A DNA stretch of 64,000 nt from Fibrobacter sp. UWB15 (GCF_900177705.1 NZ_FXBA01000001.1:434001-498000), one strand, 5' to 3'; counted from the stretch's first letter, positions 52,120-60,087 are shown. Notes: a model not told the origin generated them from the sequence alone. Translations and numbers: made by a program.

Positions 52120-53241
52120 TTACTTGCAAAGTTCCTTGTAGCAGCTGTCGAATTCGGCTATGAATTCGCCGATTTCTTTTTCGGTGGTGAGGTGCGAAAG
52201 GCTTATGCGCCAGGAGTTCAAAGCATTTTTGCGGTCGCGGCAGACGGCAAAAACGGCGCGGGAGGGGAGCGCATCTACGCTGCAGGCGGACTTGACCGAC
52301 ACGTAAATTCCTTTGTCCGAAAGAGCTTTCTGGAAAATGTTCCCGCGGACTCCCGCGACACTCAGGTTCAAGATGTGCGGGACTGCGTCTGCGGGCGAAT
52401 TGATGCGGACTTTCGGATAGCCGCAGAGTTTTTCTTGCAAAATCTTTCGCAGCTCCTTGATGCGGGCAAATCGTTCTTCGAAATGCTCCACGGCAAGCGA
52501 CAGTGCCGTTTCGAGGGACGCGTCCAACGCGAGCGTCGGGGTGCCGCTGCGGTAAATAGTGGTGCTTGCGCCGCCGTAAATGAGCGGTTCCATGGCGATT
52601 CCGTTTTTCTTGTACAAAAGCCCGCTGCCCGAAAGCCCGTAGAACTTGTGCGCGCCGATGCTTGCCGTGTCTGCCAAATTCAGGTTTATAGGCGTTTTCC
52701 CGATGGCCTGCGTCGCGTCCATATGAAGGCTGCAGTTCGGGAATTCGCGTACAATATTACTGATGGATTCCAGCGGCTGCACCGTCCCGAGTTCGCTATC
52801 CACCGCGTTCACCGTCACGAGCACCGTATCTTTGCGGAGCAGGCTTCGCAAGTCTTCCAGGTCGATTTTCCCGTCGGTGCCGATTTTTACCATCTCTATT
52901 TCGTAGCCTGCTTCTTGCAGAGCCGTGAGCGTGGCGCTTACCGAAGAATGCTCCAGCGGGTTCGTGATGATGTGCTTGCCCACATGGCGCTTGGCCTGGA
53001 CGATGCCGCGGATGGCGGTGTTGTTGCTTTCGCTTGCGCCCGAGGTGTAAATGATCTCGTCGGGGTTTACGCCCAAAAGTTTCGCGATGGAATCGGTCAC
53101 CTGGGCGAGGAAAGCTTTTGCTGCATGCCCTGCTTCGTGATTCGAATTGGCGTTGCCGATAAACCCGCGTTCAACTTCGCAGAATCGTTGCAAGGCTTCT
53201 TCGCATGCCGGGGTATTTGCCGTGTAGTCGAAATAGGACAT
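52120..53241 (-). CDS. Cysteine desulfurase
   Basis: 373 residues, a PLP enzyme of the NifS/IscS family that takes sulfur from cysteine. FDYTANTPACEEAL is at the start, TSGASESNNTAIRG near 70, HMDATQAIGK near 173, the PLP-lysine in SIGAHKFYGLSGSGLLY near 195, and the active Cys in KSACSVDALPSR near 317. The start is ATG at 53241 (MSYFDY). It lies directly upstream of ttcA, consistent with supplying sulfur for tRNA thiolation; Fe-S assembly is an alternative. Confidence 0.92.
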   Translation of the reverse strand: MSYFDYTANTPACEEALQRFCEVERGFIGNANSNHEAGHAAKAFLAQVTDSIAKLLGVNPDEIIYTSGASESNNTAIRGIVQAKRHVGKHIITNPLEHSSVSATLTALQEAGYEIEMVKIGTDGKIDLEDLRSLLRKDTVLVTVNAVDSELGTVQPLESISNIVREFPNCSLHMDATQAIGKTPINLNLADTASIGAHKFYGLSGSGLLYKKNGIAMEPLIYGGASTTIYRSGTPTLALDASLETALSLAVEHFEERFARIKELRKILQEKLCGYPKVRINSPADAVPHILNLSVAGVRGNIFQKALSDKGIYVSVKSACSVDALPSRAVFAVCRDRKNALNSWRISLSHLTTEKEIGEFIAEFDSCYKELCK

Positions 53242-53274
53242 AACTACCAAAAAGATAGAAAAATGAGGGAGCGG

Positions 53275-54063
53275 TTATAGCGCGCTGTCGAGCACCATCA
53301 TGAGCGTGAAGCCCACGGCGAAAAGGATGGTGCCGGCATCAAAGTGTTCGCCTTCGCTGACTTCGGGGAGCATTTCTTCCACAACCACGTAAATCATGGC
53401 ACCCGCTGCAAGCGAGAGCAGGTAGGGCATAAACGGCGAAAGTGCCTCAGCCGCAAGCAGCGTGATTAACGCGCCTACGGGTTCTACGGCTCCGGAGAGC
53501 GCTCCCAAGGCGAAAGCCTTTTTGCGGGAAGCCCCTTCGGCACGGAGCGGGAGCGAAACCACCGCCCCTTCAGGGAAATTCTGGATGGCGATGCCTATGG
53601 CAAGCGCAAACGCACCCGAAAGCGTGATGGCCACATTCCCCGAAAGCCAGCCAGCGAAAACGATGCCGACGGCCATGCCCTCGGGCAAGTTGTGCAAAGT
53701 CACCGCCAGCGTGAGCATCGTCGTGCGCTTGAGTTTTGCCTTGGGACCTTCGGGTGTCGCGCTGCCTAAATGCAAATGCGGCGTGATTTTATCTAGAATA
53801 AACAGGAACAGGATACCGGCCCAGAAGCCGACTGTCGCCGGGACGAATGCCAATTTCCCCATCGATTCACTGGCGCTTATCGCAGGCAAAAGTAAGCTCC
53901 AAACGGAGGCTGCCACCATGACGCCTGCCGCAAAAGAGAGAAGGCCGCGTTTGAGGTTTTGACTCATCTGATTTCGCATGAAAAACACGCACGCAGCGCC
54001 GAGAACCGTCCCTAAAAACGGGATGGCAAGACCTTGAACAATTTGTAAGACGGGTTCGTTCAT
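53275..54063 (-). CDS. ZIP-family metal transporter, copy 2
   Basis: 262 residues, the same helix pattern and metal-site motifs as the copy at 46924, with only a handful of substitutions (for example MRNQMSQ for MKKQMGQ). The high DNA identity implies recent duplication or gene conversion. It lies 15 bases downstream of an RND relic on the same strand. Confidence 0.92.
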   Translation of the reverse strand: MNEPVLQIVQGLAIPFLGTVLGAACVFFMRNQMSQNLKRGLLSFAAGVMVAASVWSLLLPAISASESMGKLAFVPATVGFWAGILFLFILDKITPHLHLGSATPEGPKAKLKRTTMLTLAVTLHNLPEGMAVGIVFAGWLSGNVAITLSGAFALAIGIAIQNFPEGAVVSLPLRAEGASRKKAFALGALSGAVEPVGALITLLAAEALSPFMPYLLSLAAGAMIYVVVEEMLPEVSEGEHFDAGTILFAVGFTLMMVLDSAL

Positions 54064-54078
54064 GCCATAAAGATAGTA

Positions 54079-54503
54079 TTAACCTTTCCCGTACGGTTTG
54101 CTCAGGTACACGAGCGCCGTGGTGAGCGTGTAATCGGCAAGGAGTGCGGCACCGAGACCCACGATGGAGAGCAGGCCCACGTTGTGGAGGGCCCCCATGG
54201 GACTGAAGATGAATACGAGGAACATCGCGCAAAGAATGAAGGTGGTCATGCCCATGGTCTTTCCGATTTCGCGGTAAGAGAGCAGGAGCGCTTGCCGGTA
54301 GCTGCCTGTGCGTTCAAAGCCGTATTTGATGTGGTTGTTCATGTGGATGGTGTCGTCGACGGCGATGCCCAAAATCATTGTCATCACGATCATCGTGATC
54401 ATGTCGAGCGGCATGCCCGAATAGCCCATGACGCCGCCAATCAGGAGAACGGGCGCTATGTTTGGAATCATCCCGATAAGGCCCGCCTTGATGCTGCCCG
54501 AAG
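54079..54503 (-). pseudogene. C-terminal relic of an RND/MMPL exporter
   Basis: About 140 codons nearly identical to the last part of the exporter at 48803 (GSIKAGLIGMIPN through YLSKPYGKG). The upstream four-fifths of the gene are missing. Homology stops abruptly near 54503, where an unrelated plus-strand relic begins. The product would have only the last membrane helices. It marks the edge of a duplicated RND-ZIP block. Confidence 0.88.
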
Positions 54504-54506
54504 GCA

Positions 54507-54653
54507 AACTACCGCTTTATTGTGGCCTTCAACACGTCGTTACTGGCGGCAGGCTTCTTCGGTTTCTTGGCGCCCTCGACCTCGGCCCTGCTGCACAACC
54601 TCTCGACCATGGCGATTTGTGCCAAGAGTATGACCCCGCTAAAACGCGCGTAG
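54507..54653 (+). pseudogene. C-terminal relic of a heavy-metal P-type ATPase
   Basis: The third plus-strand frame gives 48 residues including FIVAFNTSLLAAGFFG, FLAPSTSALLHNLSTM and AICAKSMTPLKR, then TAG. This is the pattern of the last two helices of P1B-type metal-transporting ATPases (SALLHNLSTM). No start or catalytic part is present. Its native terminator seems to survive 40 bp downstream. Confidence 0.7.
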
Positions 54654-54692
54654 GGCCGCAACCCTCAAAAATCACCTAAATTATCAAAAAAT

Positions 54693-54722
54693 GCCCCCGC
54701 TCAGAGCTACTTGAGCGGGGGC
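54693..54722 (+). terminator. Hairpin terminator after the ATPase relic
   Basis: GCCCCCGCTCA and TTGAGCGGGGGC form a strong stem, followed by ACCTTTATT; a modest T content. Confidence 0.7.
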
Positions 54723-54815
54723 ACCTTTATTCCCAAAGAGACACAAAAGAGGGAATTGGATTTTTTTGATTCAACCTAGCAAGCCCGAATCTGAATGCTA
54801 TGGCAACAACCAGAG

Positions 54816-54829
54816 TTAGACTTGACTAA
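54816..54829. promoter_or_regulatory. DtxR-type operator 1 (TTAG-N6-CTAA)
   Basis: TTAGACTTGACTAA. Its centre is 21 bp (two helical turns) from operator 2. Confidence 0.65.
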
Positions 54830-54836
54830 TTAAAAG

Positions 54837-54850
54837 TTAGATAAAACTAA
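54837..54850. promoter_or_regulatory. DtxR-type operator 2
   Basis: TTAGATAAAACTAA, same outer halves as the other sites. Confidence 0.65.
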
Positions 54851-54903
54851 CTACAAAAACAAGGGCAAAATCGCGAAATAAATGTAAATTTTTTCTTATA
54901 ATA

Positions 54904-54917
54904 TTAGTTTTGTCTAA
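54904..54917. promoter_or_regulatory. DtxR-type operator 3
   Basis: TTAGTTTTGTCTAA, directly downstream of a TATAAT box at 54897-54902. Confidence 0.7.
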
Positions 54918-54941
54918 ACAAATACGCTTTCGGTAATAATT

Positions 54942-54955
54942 TTAGCCTTGCCTAA
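54942..54955. promoter_or_regulatory. DtxR-type operator 4 over the -35 box
   Basis: TTAGCCTTGCCTAA contains TTGCCT (54948-54953), which stands 17 bases before TATATT at 54971. Confidence 0.7.
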
Positions 54956-54970
54956 TTAGATTTATTAAAC

Positions 54971-54988
54971 TATATTAGCCGCGTCTAA
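54971..54988. promoter_or_regulatory. -10 box with DtxR-type operator 5
   Basis: TATATT (54971-54976) overlaps TTAGCCGCGTCTAA (54975-54988), so a repressor bound here would block the promoter of the regulator-feo operon 16 bases before the ATG. Confidence 0.7.
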
Positions 54989-55003
54989 ATAAGGCTGGTT
55001 AAA

Positions 55004-55444
55004 ATGGACCATACGAAACTAACTCAAAGTTTAGAAGACTACTTAGAAATGGTGCACATGTTGCGCCTAGCGAACGGGCTTGCCCGCGTCAAGGATATTG
55101 CGGCGGCTCTTGCCGTGAAAATGCCGTCGGTCGCAAAGGCCATGGTTGAACTCAAGAAGATGGGCCTTGTAAGGCAGGAACCCTACAGCGGTGTAGAACT
55201 CACCGAAGAGGGAGAGCGCGTTGCTGCCATGATTTTGAACCGTCATATTCTTCTGAAGGGTTTCCTGATTAAGTTGGGCGTGTCCGAGGCGATTGCCGAC
55301 AAGGATGCTTGCAGTATGGAACACATTCTTTCGGCAGAAACGCTCGGTAAGATTGAAGATTTTGTGAAACCGTCGAATGCGATTGCCTCGGCAAAAGTTT
55401 CTTCGGTGAAAAAACTAAGGGTTGTCAAAAACACAAAGGAATGA
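55004..55444 (+). CDS. DtxR/MntR-family metal-dependent repressor
   Basis: 146 residues. A winged helix at the N-terminus (LEDYLEMVHMLRLANGLARVKDIAAALAVKMPSVAKAMVELKKMGLV in outline) is followed by the metal-binding dimerisation part with HILLKGFLIKLGV and DACSMEHILS, the Cys-Met-Glu-His ligand set expected for metal sensing. It lacks the C-terminal SH3-like domain of long DtxR proteins. It is the first gene of an operon with feoA and feoB and is preceded by five TTAG-N6-CTAA sites, so it very likely represses its own operon when iron is plentiful. Confidence 0.92.
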   Translation: MDHTKLTQSLEDYLEMVHMLRLANGLARVKDIAAALAVKMPSVAKAMVELKKMGLVRQEPYSGVELTEEGERVAAMILNRHILLKGFLIKLGVSEAIADKDACSMEHILSAETLGKIEDFVKPSNAIASAKVSSVKKLRVVKNTKE

Positions 55445-55445
55445 T

Positions 55446-55730
55446 ATGAGCTGTAATTGTGGTTGCGGCGGAAAGTCGCAAACGAAAAAGTGGAGTACCG
55501 AGCCCAAGTTCTCGGAACTCAAAAAGGGCGACAAGGTGGAAATCGTCGGCTATAACGAAGGCGATTCTCGCTACAAGTCCAAGCTTCTTTCGATGGGGCT
55601 TGTGCGTGGCGTCCAGATCGAAGTCTTGCAAGCTGCCCCGCTCGGCGACCCGATCGAAGTTGCTGTGCTTTCTTATAGACTCTCGCTCCGTAAAGAAGAA
55701 GCCAACGTTCTCAAGCTGAGGAGGGTATAA
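55446..55730 (+). CDS. feoA: FeoA-like protein with Cys-rich N-terminus (system 2)
   Basis: 94 residues. The N-terminus SCNCGCGGKSQTKK has three cysteines in a CxCxC arrangement not normal for FeoA and possibly metal-binding. The rest is a FeoA SH3-like domain (FSELKKGDKVEIVGY, LLSMGLVRGVQIEVL, YRLSLRKEEANVLKL). AAGGA precedes the ATG at 55446, one base after the regulator's stop; its own stop overlaps the feoB start (TAATG). Confidence 0.9.
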   Translation: MSCNCGCGGKSQTKKWSTEPKFSELKKGDKVEIVGYNEGDSRYKSKLLSMGLVRGVQIEVLQAAPLGDPIEVAVLSYRLSLRKEEANVLKLRRV

Positions 55731-58375
55731 TGGCTGCTAGAAAGCTTTTGACGATTGCTATTGCCGGTAACCCGAACTGCGGTAAGACGGCTCTCTTTAA
55801 CGCCCTTACGGGTGCCCGTCAGCATGTGGGTAACTGGCCCGGCGTGACGGTCGAAAAGAAGGAAGGCTACTTTGAACTTGGCGACCGCCAGATTCGCCTG
55901 GTGGACCTTCCGGGTACTTACGCCTTGTTCGCAAATGCCGAAGACGAACGCGCTGCTGTCGATTACTTGCTTAGCCGCGAAGCAAGCTTGATCATCAACA
56001 TCGTCGATGCCACGAACCTGGAACGTAACCTGTTCCTCACGAGTCAGCTTGCCGATATGCATATCCCGATGGTGATTGCCGTCAATATGATGGATATCGC
56101 CGAAAATCGTGGAATCCAGCTGGATCTCGATGAGCTTTCTGACGTTTACGGCGTGCCGTGCATTCCGCTTTCCGCTGTGAGCGAAAAGAGCGTCACTAAC
56201 TTTATCAGCCAAATGGGCCATGTGCTGGCATCTCCGATGCCGCTCCCGAAACAGATGGTTTATGGTGACAAGATTGAAGAAGCCGTCAAGGTTTTGGAAC
56301 CGCAGGTGGCTCCGGTCGCAAAGCTCTTGGATGCGGACGCTCGTTGGGTTTCGCTCATGTATTTGGGTAACCAAAATAGCTATGCGGATAAGTTTGCCGA
56401 AGCTGGCGTAAAGATTAACAAGGCCGACGTTACAAAGATTCTTGGCGAAGAACCGGAATTTGCGATGGCCGAAAACCGCTATTCCATTTCGCACAGTGTG
56501 GCAGGCAAGGCAATTGTCGCTGCACGCGAGAAGAAGACCTTCTCGGATAAGCTTGATGCTGTGCTTTTGAACCGCTGGGCGGCGCTCCCGATCTTCCTTG
56601 TTATCATGTATTTGGTGTTCTGGGTAGCAGTCACTATCGGTTCTGCATTCATTGATTTCTTTGATGTACTGTTTGGTGCAATTTTTGTGGACGGCCTCGG
56701 CTACGTGCTCACGGATGTTCTCCATGCGCCGGGCTTTGTGTCCGCTATTCTCGCCGACGGTATCGGTGCCGGTATCCAGACGGTTTCGACCTTCATTCCG
56801 GTCATCTTCTTCATGTTCCTGTGCCTTTCGTTCTTGGAAGACTCGGGTTACATGGCTCGTGCCGCTTTCGTTGCAGACCGCTTCATGAGATTCCTTGGCC
56901 TTCCGGGTCGCGCCTTCGTGCCGATGATGGTGGGCTTTGGTTGCGGCGTGCCTGGCATTATGGGCTCTCGCGTGCTGGAATCCAAGCGTGAACGTTTCCT
57001 CACCATCTTCTTGGTGCCGTTCATGAGCTGCGGCGCTCGCCTTCCGGTGTATGCGCTGTTCGCTGCTGCATTCTTTGGCAAGATGGCTGGCACGGTCGTA
57101 TTCCTGCTTTACCTCGCTGGCGTTCTCTTCGCTGTTGCTTACGGTCTCTTCTTGAAGAAGTCCCTGTTCCAGGGCCAGGCCAGCAACTTTGTGATGGAAC
57201 TTCCGCCGTATCATTTGCCCAAGTTCAAGTCCCTGATGATCCACTGCTGGCAGCGCCTGCGCGACTACATTTGGCGTGCCGGTAAGGTGATTACGCTTGC
57301 CGTTGCAATACTTGGCTTCCTGAATAGCTTCGGTATTGTGGAGAAGGCTGCGGACGAAAATGCTCCGGCCGATGAACCGGCAGGTTTTGAATTTACAGCC
57401 GGTAACGGTGACTCCGAAAACAGCTTGCTTTCTACCATCGGCAAGGCGATTACGCCGGTGTTCGAACCGTTCGGTGTCGAAAAGGAAAACTGGCCGGCCT
57501 CTGTGTCTCTGTTCACGGGTCTTTTGGCCAAGGAAGCCGTTATCGGTACCATGAACTCGCTGTATTCCATGGCCGGTGAAAATGCAGAAGCTCCTGCAGA
57601 AGCTGCCGAAGCACCTGCTGAAGAAAAGGCTGAAGAAGAAAAGGTACTTATCGCCGGTGTAGACGAATGCCCCGCCGAAGAAGAGGAAGAAGGTGGCGCT
57701 CCCGATATCAAGGGTGCCGTGCTCGAAGCTCTCGGCTCGATTCCGGCAAATCTCTCTGAAGTCTTTGGCTCGCTCACCGACATTCTCGGAACCGCCGGTG
57801 AATTGGAAGGCCAGGAAGCTGCCGAACTCAAGAAAGAAACTCTCGACAAGATTACCGACGCCAAGGTGCTGACCTGCGAAGAATTTGCTGCCATCGCTAC
57901 CTTCGGCGAAGAAGAAGAGGATGAAAAGACCCGCGAAGCCGTGTTCGAAAAGCTCGCTGCTGCTGGCATCACGCTCGATGAAGACGAAATGGGCGCTCTC
58001 GAAGAAGGCGACCTTTCCGAAACAGCCGACATCTACGCTAACCTCCGCTCTTACTTCCACAATCCGGATAAGAACGGTAACCCGGTGGATGGCTTTAACT
58101 GGCAGGTGTTCGCATTCCTCATCTTTATCTTGCTCTATGTACCTTGCCTTGCTGCAATGGGTGTCGTAGCCCGCGAAATCGGCCTCGGCCTTGCTATCCT
58201 TATGGCAACGGTTCAGACGATTCTTGCTTGGGCTGTGGCGGTTCTCCTCTATCAGGTGCCGGTTGGAGGCGATACCAAGTGGATCGTCGCTGCCATCGTG
58301 GCGCTGGTGGGTACGGGAATCTTCCTCAAGCTCTTCGGCATGAAGGCCAACAAGGAAAAGAGATTCGAAGACTAG
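55730..58375 (+). CDS. feoB: FeoB ferrous iron transporter with large acidic insertion (system 2)
   Basis: 881 residues. The G domain has GNPNCGKT near 13, DLPGTY near 59 and NMMD near 120, and the membrane cores have GFGCGVPGIMGSRVL and LFTGLLAKEAVIGTMNSLY. Between that last segment (about 600) and the helix FAFLIFILLYVPCLAAMG (about 795) lie roughly 170 residues rich in Glu and Ala (EAPAEAAEAPAEEKAEEEK, EEEEEGG, GEEEEDEKTRE), ending near a DKNGNPVDG loop. The short FeoB at 44876 lacks this. It is the last gene of the DtxR operon. Confidence 0.95.
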   Translation: MAARKLLTIAIAGNPNCGKTALFNALTGARQHVGNWPGVTVEKKEGYFELGDRQIRLVDLPGTYALFANAEDERAAVDYLLSREASLIINIVDATNLERNLFLTSQLADMHIPMVIAVNMMDIAENRGIQLDLDELSDVYGVPCIPLSAVSEKSVTNFISQMGHVLASPMPLPKQMVYGDKIEEAVKVLEPQVAPVAKLLDADARWVSLMYLGNQNSYADKFAEAGVKINKADVTKILGEEPEFAMAENRYSISHSVAGKAIVAAREKKTFSDKLDAVLLNRWAALPIFLVIMYLVFWVAVTIGSAFIDFFDVLFGAIFVDGLGYVLTDVLHAPGFVSAILADGIGAGIQTVSTFIPVIFFMFLCLSFLEDSGYMARAAFVADRFMRFLGLPGRAFVPMMVGFGCGVPGIMGSRVLESKRERFLTIFLVPFMSCGARLPVYALFAAAFFGKMAGTVVFLLYLAGVLFAVAYGLFLKKSLFQGQASNFVMELPPYHLPKFKSLMIHCWQRLRDYIWRAGKVITLAVAILGFLNSFGIVEKAADENAPADEPAGFEFTAGNGDSENSLLSTIGKAITPVFEPFGVEKENWPASVSLFTGLLAKEAVIGTMNSLYSMAGENAEAPAEAAEAPAEEKAEEEKVLIAGVDECPAEEEEEGGAPDIKGAVLEALGSIPANLSEVFGSLTDILGTAGELEGQEAAELKKETLDKITDAKVLTCEEFAAIATFGEEEEDEKTREAVFEKLAAAGITLDEDEMGALEEGDLSETADIYANLRSYFHNPDKNGNPVDGFNWQVFAFLIFILLYVPCLAAMGVVAREIGLGLAILMATVQTILAWAVAVLLYQVPVGGDTKWIVAAIVALVGTGIFLKLFGMKANKEKRFED

Positions 58376-58397
58376 TCTTTTAGAATCAAGAACTATT

Positions 58398-58430
58398 AAG
58401 GGCTGGTAGGCCCAAAACCTGCCAGCCCTT
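58398..58430. terminator. Hairpin after feoB2
   Basis: AAGGGCTGGTAGG and CCTGCCAGCCCTT form a 13-bp stem. No strong T-tract follows, so it may be a weak terminator or a 3'-end stabiliser. Confidence 0.55.
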
Positions 58431-58446
58431 AATTAAAAAGCTTGAA

Positions 58447-58460
58447 TTAGATTTGTCTAA
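58447..58460. promoter_or_regulatory. DtxR-type operator 6, upstream of the barrel gene
   Basis: TTAGATTTGTCTAA lies 26 bp upstream of a sigma-54 promoter. This suggests metal-linked control of the following gene, or a boundary of the feo operon. Confidence 0.55.
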
Positions 58461-58485
58461 TTTGTGAAACTAAACTGAAACATCT

Positions 58486-58501
58486 TGGCACGCATTTTGC
58501 A
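58486..58501 (+). promoter_or_regulatory. Sigma-54 (-24/-12) promoter of the barrel-protein gene
   Basis: TGGCACGCATTTTGCA with GG-N10-GC spacing. The predicted start is near 58512, giving a ~97-base leader in which TGACGGA (58560) can pair with TCCGTCA (58590) just ahead of the ribosome site. Confidence 0.85.
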
Positions 58502-58608
58502 ATAATAGCACACAGAAGGCGATAGCCAAGCGTTTTTGTAGCACTATTTGTAAAAAACCTGACGGAGTGTTACAAAAACAGAAAATAAATCCGTCAAGGG
58601 AGAGAAAA

Positions 58609-60009
58609 ATGAAGAATCGTTTGACGTCTAATCTTTTGTTCGGCCTTGCCGCCGCTTCCTTCTTTGCAGTGTCTGCATTTGCTCAGGAAGCCGCCCCTGC
58701 CGCCGAAGCCCCCGCTGCAGCCCCTGTTGCTGAAGCTCCTGCTGCAGCCCCTGCTGAAACTCAGGCCGCTCCTGCTCAGGAAGCCCCTGTCGTCGCTCCG
58801 GCACAGGAAACACCGGCTGAACAGCCTGTCGCTGCCGCTCCTGCTGAAGAAGAAAAATCCGCTGAATCTGCTCCTGCTGAAAATACAAACCCGGGCGAAG
58901 TGGCCGACGCTGCCGGTAACGCTTTCGACATGCTCAAGGCCAGCATGAGCGAAGGTACTTCTGAAGCCAAGATGGAAGTTAAGTATAATGGCGAAGTTGA
59001 ATTTGACATCTACACGGGCAATGTCTTGGAAGATGAAGACCTGAACCATTCCTATGCTTCTACCTTTGACCTGAATTTTGAAGTCAAGTTCAATGAAAAG
59101 TGGTCTGCTTTCGTGGGTCTTGAAGCCGATGGTGAAACGACGGATCCGTTTGCCATTTACAATGGTGCCTACATTCAGTATCAGCCGGCTGAATTCTTCG
59201 CCGTCAAGCTGGGTGACCTGACCTTCTCGGAAGGTGCATTTGTTGCCTACTATGACTACGATGATCCTGCTGACAATGCTGCTGGCATGAAGGAACATGA
59301 TATCCGTGGTTTTGAAATTGACTTGGCTGGCTTTATTCTTGGCTTTGGCTTTGGTCGTGGCGGTAACGACTGGGCCGACGAAGATGGTGCCAAGGTTTAC
59401 GATGTCCACGCCGCTTACGAATTCGACTATGCCGGTCAGCACTTGCGTCCGTATGTGGACTACAAGAGCTTCCAGACCACTCAGCATAACGAACTCCATG
59501 CCGGTGTAGAAGCGGGCCTCTCTCTCGGTGGCTTTGGCTTCAGGGCTGTGTATGGTTTCCATGCTGATTACCTGATGGACGACGGTGATGTCGTGGAAGG
59601 TCAGGACTGGACTTCTACTGCCCACGCCTTCTTGGTTGAGCCGACTTTCGAAGTGGGTATGTTTGATATCAAGACGACTGCCTTCTACGCCCTCATCGAC
59701 AGAGGTGATGCAGCCGAGGATGCTAGCGACCTTGATAACGGCGAAATCCCGGAATACTTCTTCCTGTACGCCGAACCGGCTTTCAAGTTTGCTGAATTCA
59801 TCAAGGTTGGCATTCCTGTAGAATACCACACGCACACTTTGGATGATGATGACGATACCGCTGCTACGTTCGATGTCGGTGCCCGCGTCTACATCACTCC
59901 GGTCGAAAACCTGGAAATCACCGCTTTCGGCATGGTGGATGTTGCCGTGCAGGATAACGAAGACGATGACGCTCTGCGTTTCGGTCTTGAAACGGTGTAC
60001 AGCTTCTAA
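58609..60009 (+). CDS. Major outer-membrane barrel (porin-like) protein
   Basis: 466 residues. A signal peptide (LLFGLAAASFFAVSAFA) is followed by a ~75-residue Ala/Pro/Glu linker (repeating APAAEAPAAAPVAEAP-like units), then a beta-barrel of about 350 residues. The barrel has alternating strands (FDLNFEVKFNEKWSAFVGLEAD, LEITAFGMVDVAVQD) and ends FGLETVYSF with the terminal Phe used by the barrel assembly machinery. The linker may bind or span peptidoglycan. AGGGAGAG precedes the ATG. The codon use and sigma-54 promoter suggest high, regulated expression. Confidence 0.85.
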   Translation: MKNRLTSNLLFGLAAASFFAVSAFAQEAAPAAEAPAAAPVAEAPAAAPAETQAAPAQEAPVVAPAQETPAEQPVAAAPAEEEKSAESAPAENTNPGEVADAAGNAFDMLKASMSEGTSEAKMEVKYNGEVEFDIYTGNVLEDEDLNHSYASTFDLNFEVKFNEKWSAFVGLEADGETTDPFAIYNGAYIQYQPAEFFAVKLGDLTFSEGAFVAYYDYDDPADNAAGMKEHDIRGFEIDLAGFILGFGFGRGGNDWADEDGAKVYDVHAAYEFDYAGQHLRPYVDYKSFQTTQHNELHAGVEAGLSLGGFGFRAVYGFHADYLMDDGDVVEGQDWTSTAHAFLVEPTFEVGMFDIKTTAFYALIDRGDAAEDASDLDNGEIPEYFFLYAEPAFKFAEFIKVGIPVEYHTHTLDDDDDTAATFDVGARVYITPVENLEITAFGMVDVAVQDNEDDDALRFGLETVYSF

Positions 60010-60030
60010 TTACCTCGCATAATGCGCAAA

Positions 60031-60066
60031 AAGGGGACTGTGGCGTTTTGCCGCGGTCCTTTTTTT
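60031..60066 (+). terminator. Terminator of the barrel-protein gene
   Basis: GGGGACTGTGGC and GCCGCGGTCC pair around GTTTT and are followed by seven T residues. Confidence 0.9.
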
Positions 60067-60087
60067 ATGTGAAGGGGAATGGCGGGC

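Noticed and set aside
54184-54679. Plus-strand frames across the RND/ATPase relic junction
   Set aside because: Two of the three plus-strand frames are shadows of the RND relic; only the frame at 54507-54653 resembles a known protein, and it is a fragment.
55673-58060. 795-codon open frame on the minus strand opposite feoB2
   Set aside because: Antisense to FeoB motifs, no start signals, and a composition typical of the reverse complement of GC-balanced coding sequence.
58594-59835. 413-codon open frame opposite the barrel-protein gene
   Set aside because: Mirror of the Ala/Pro-rich linker and barrel; no signals.
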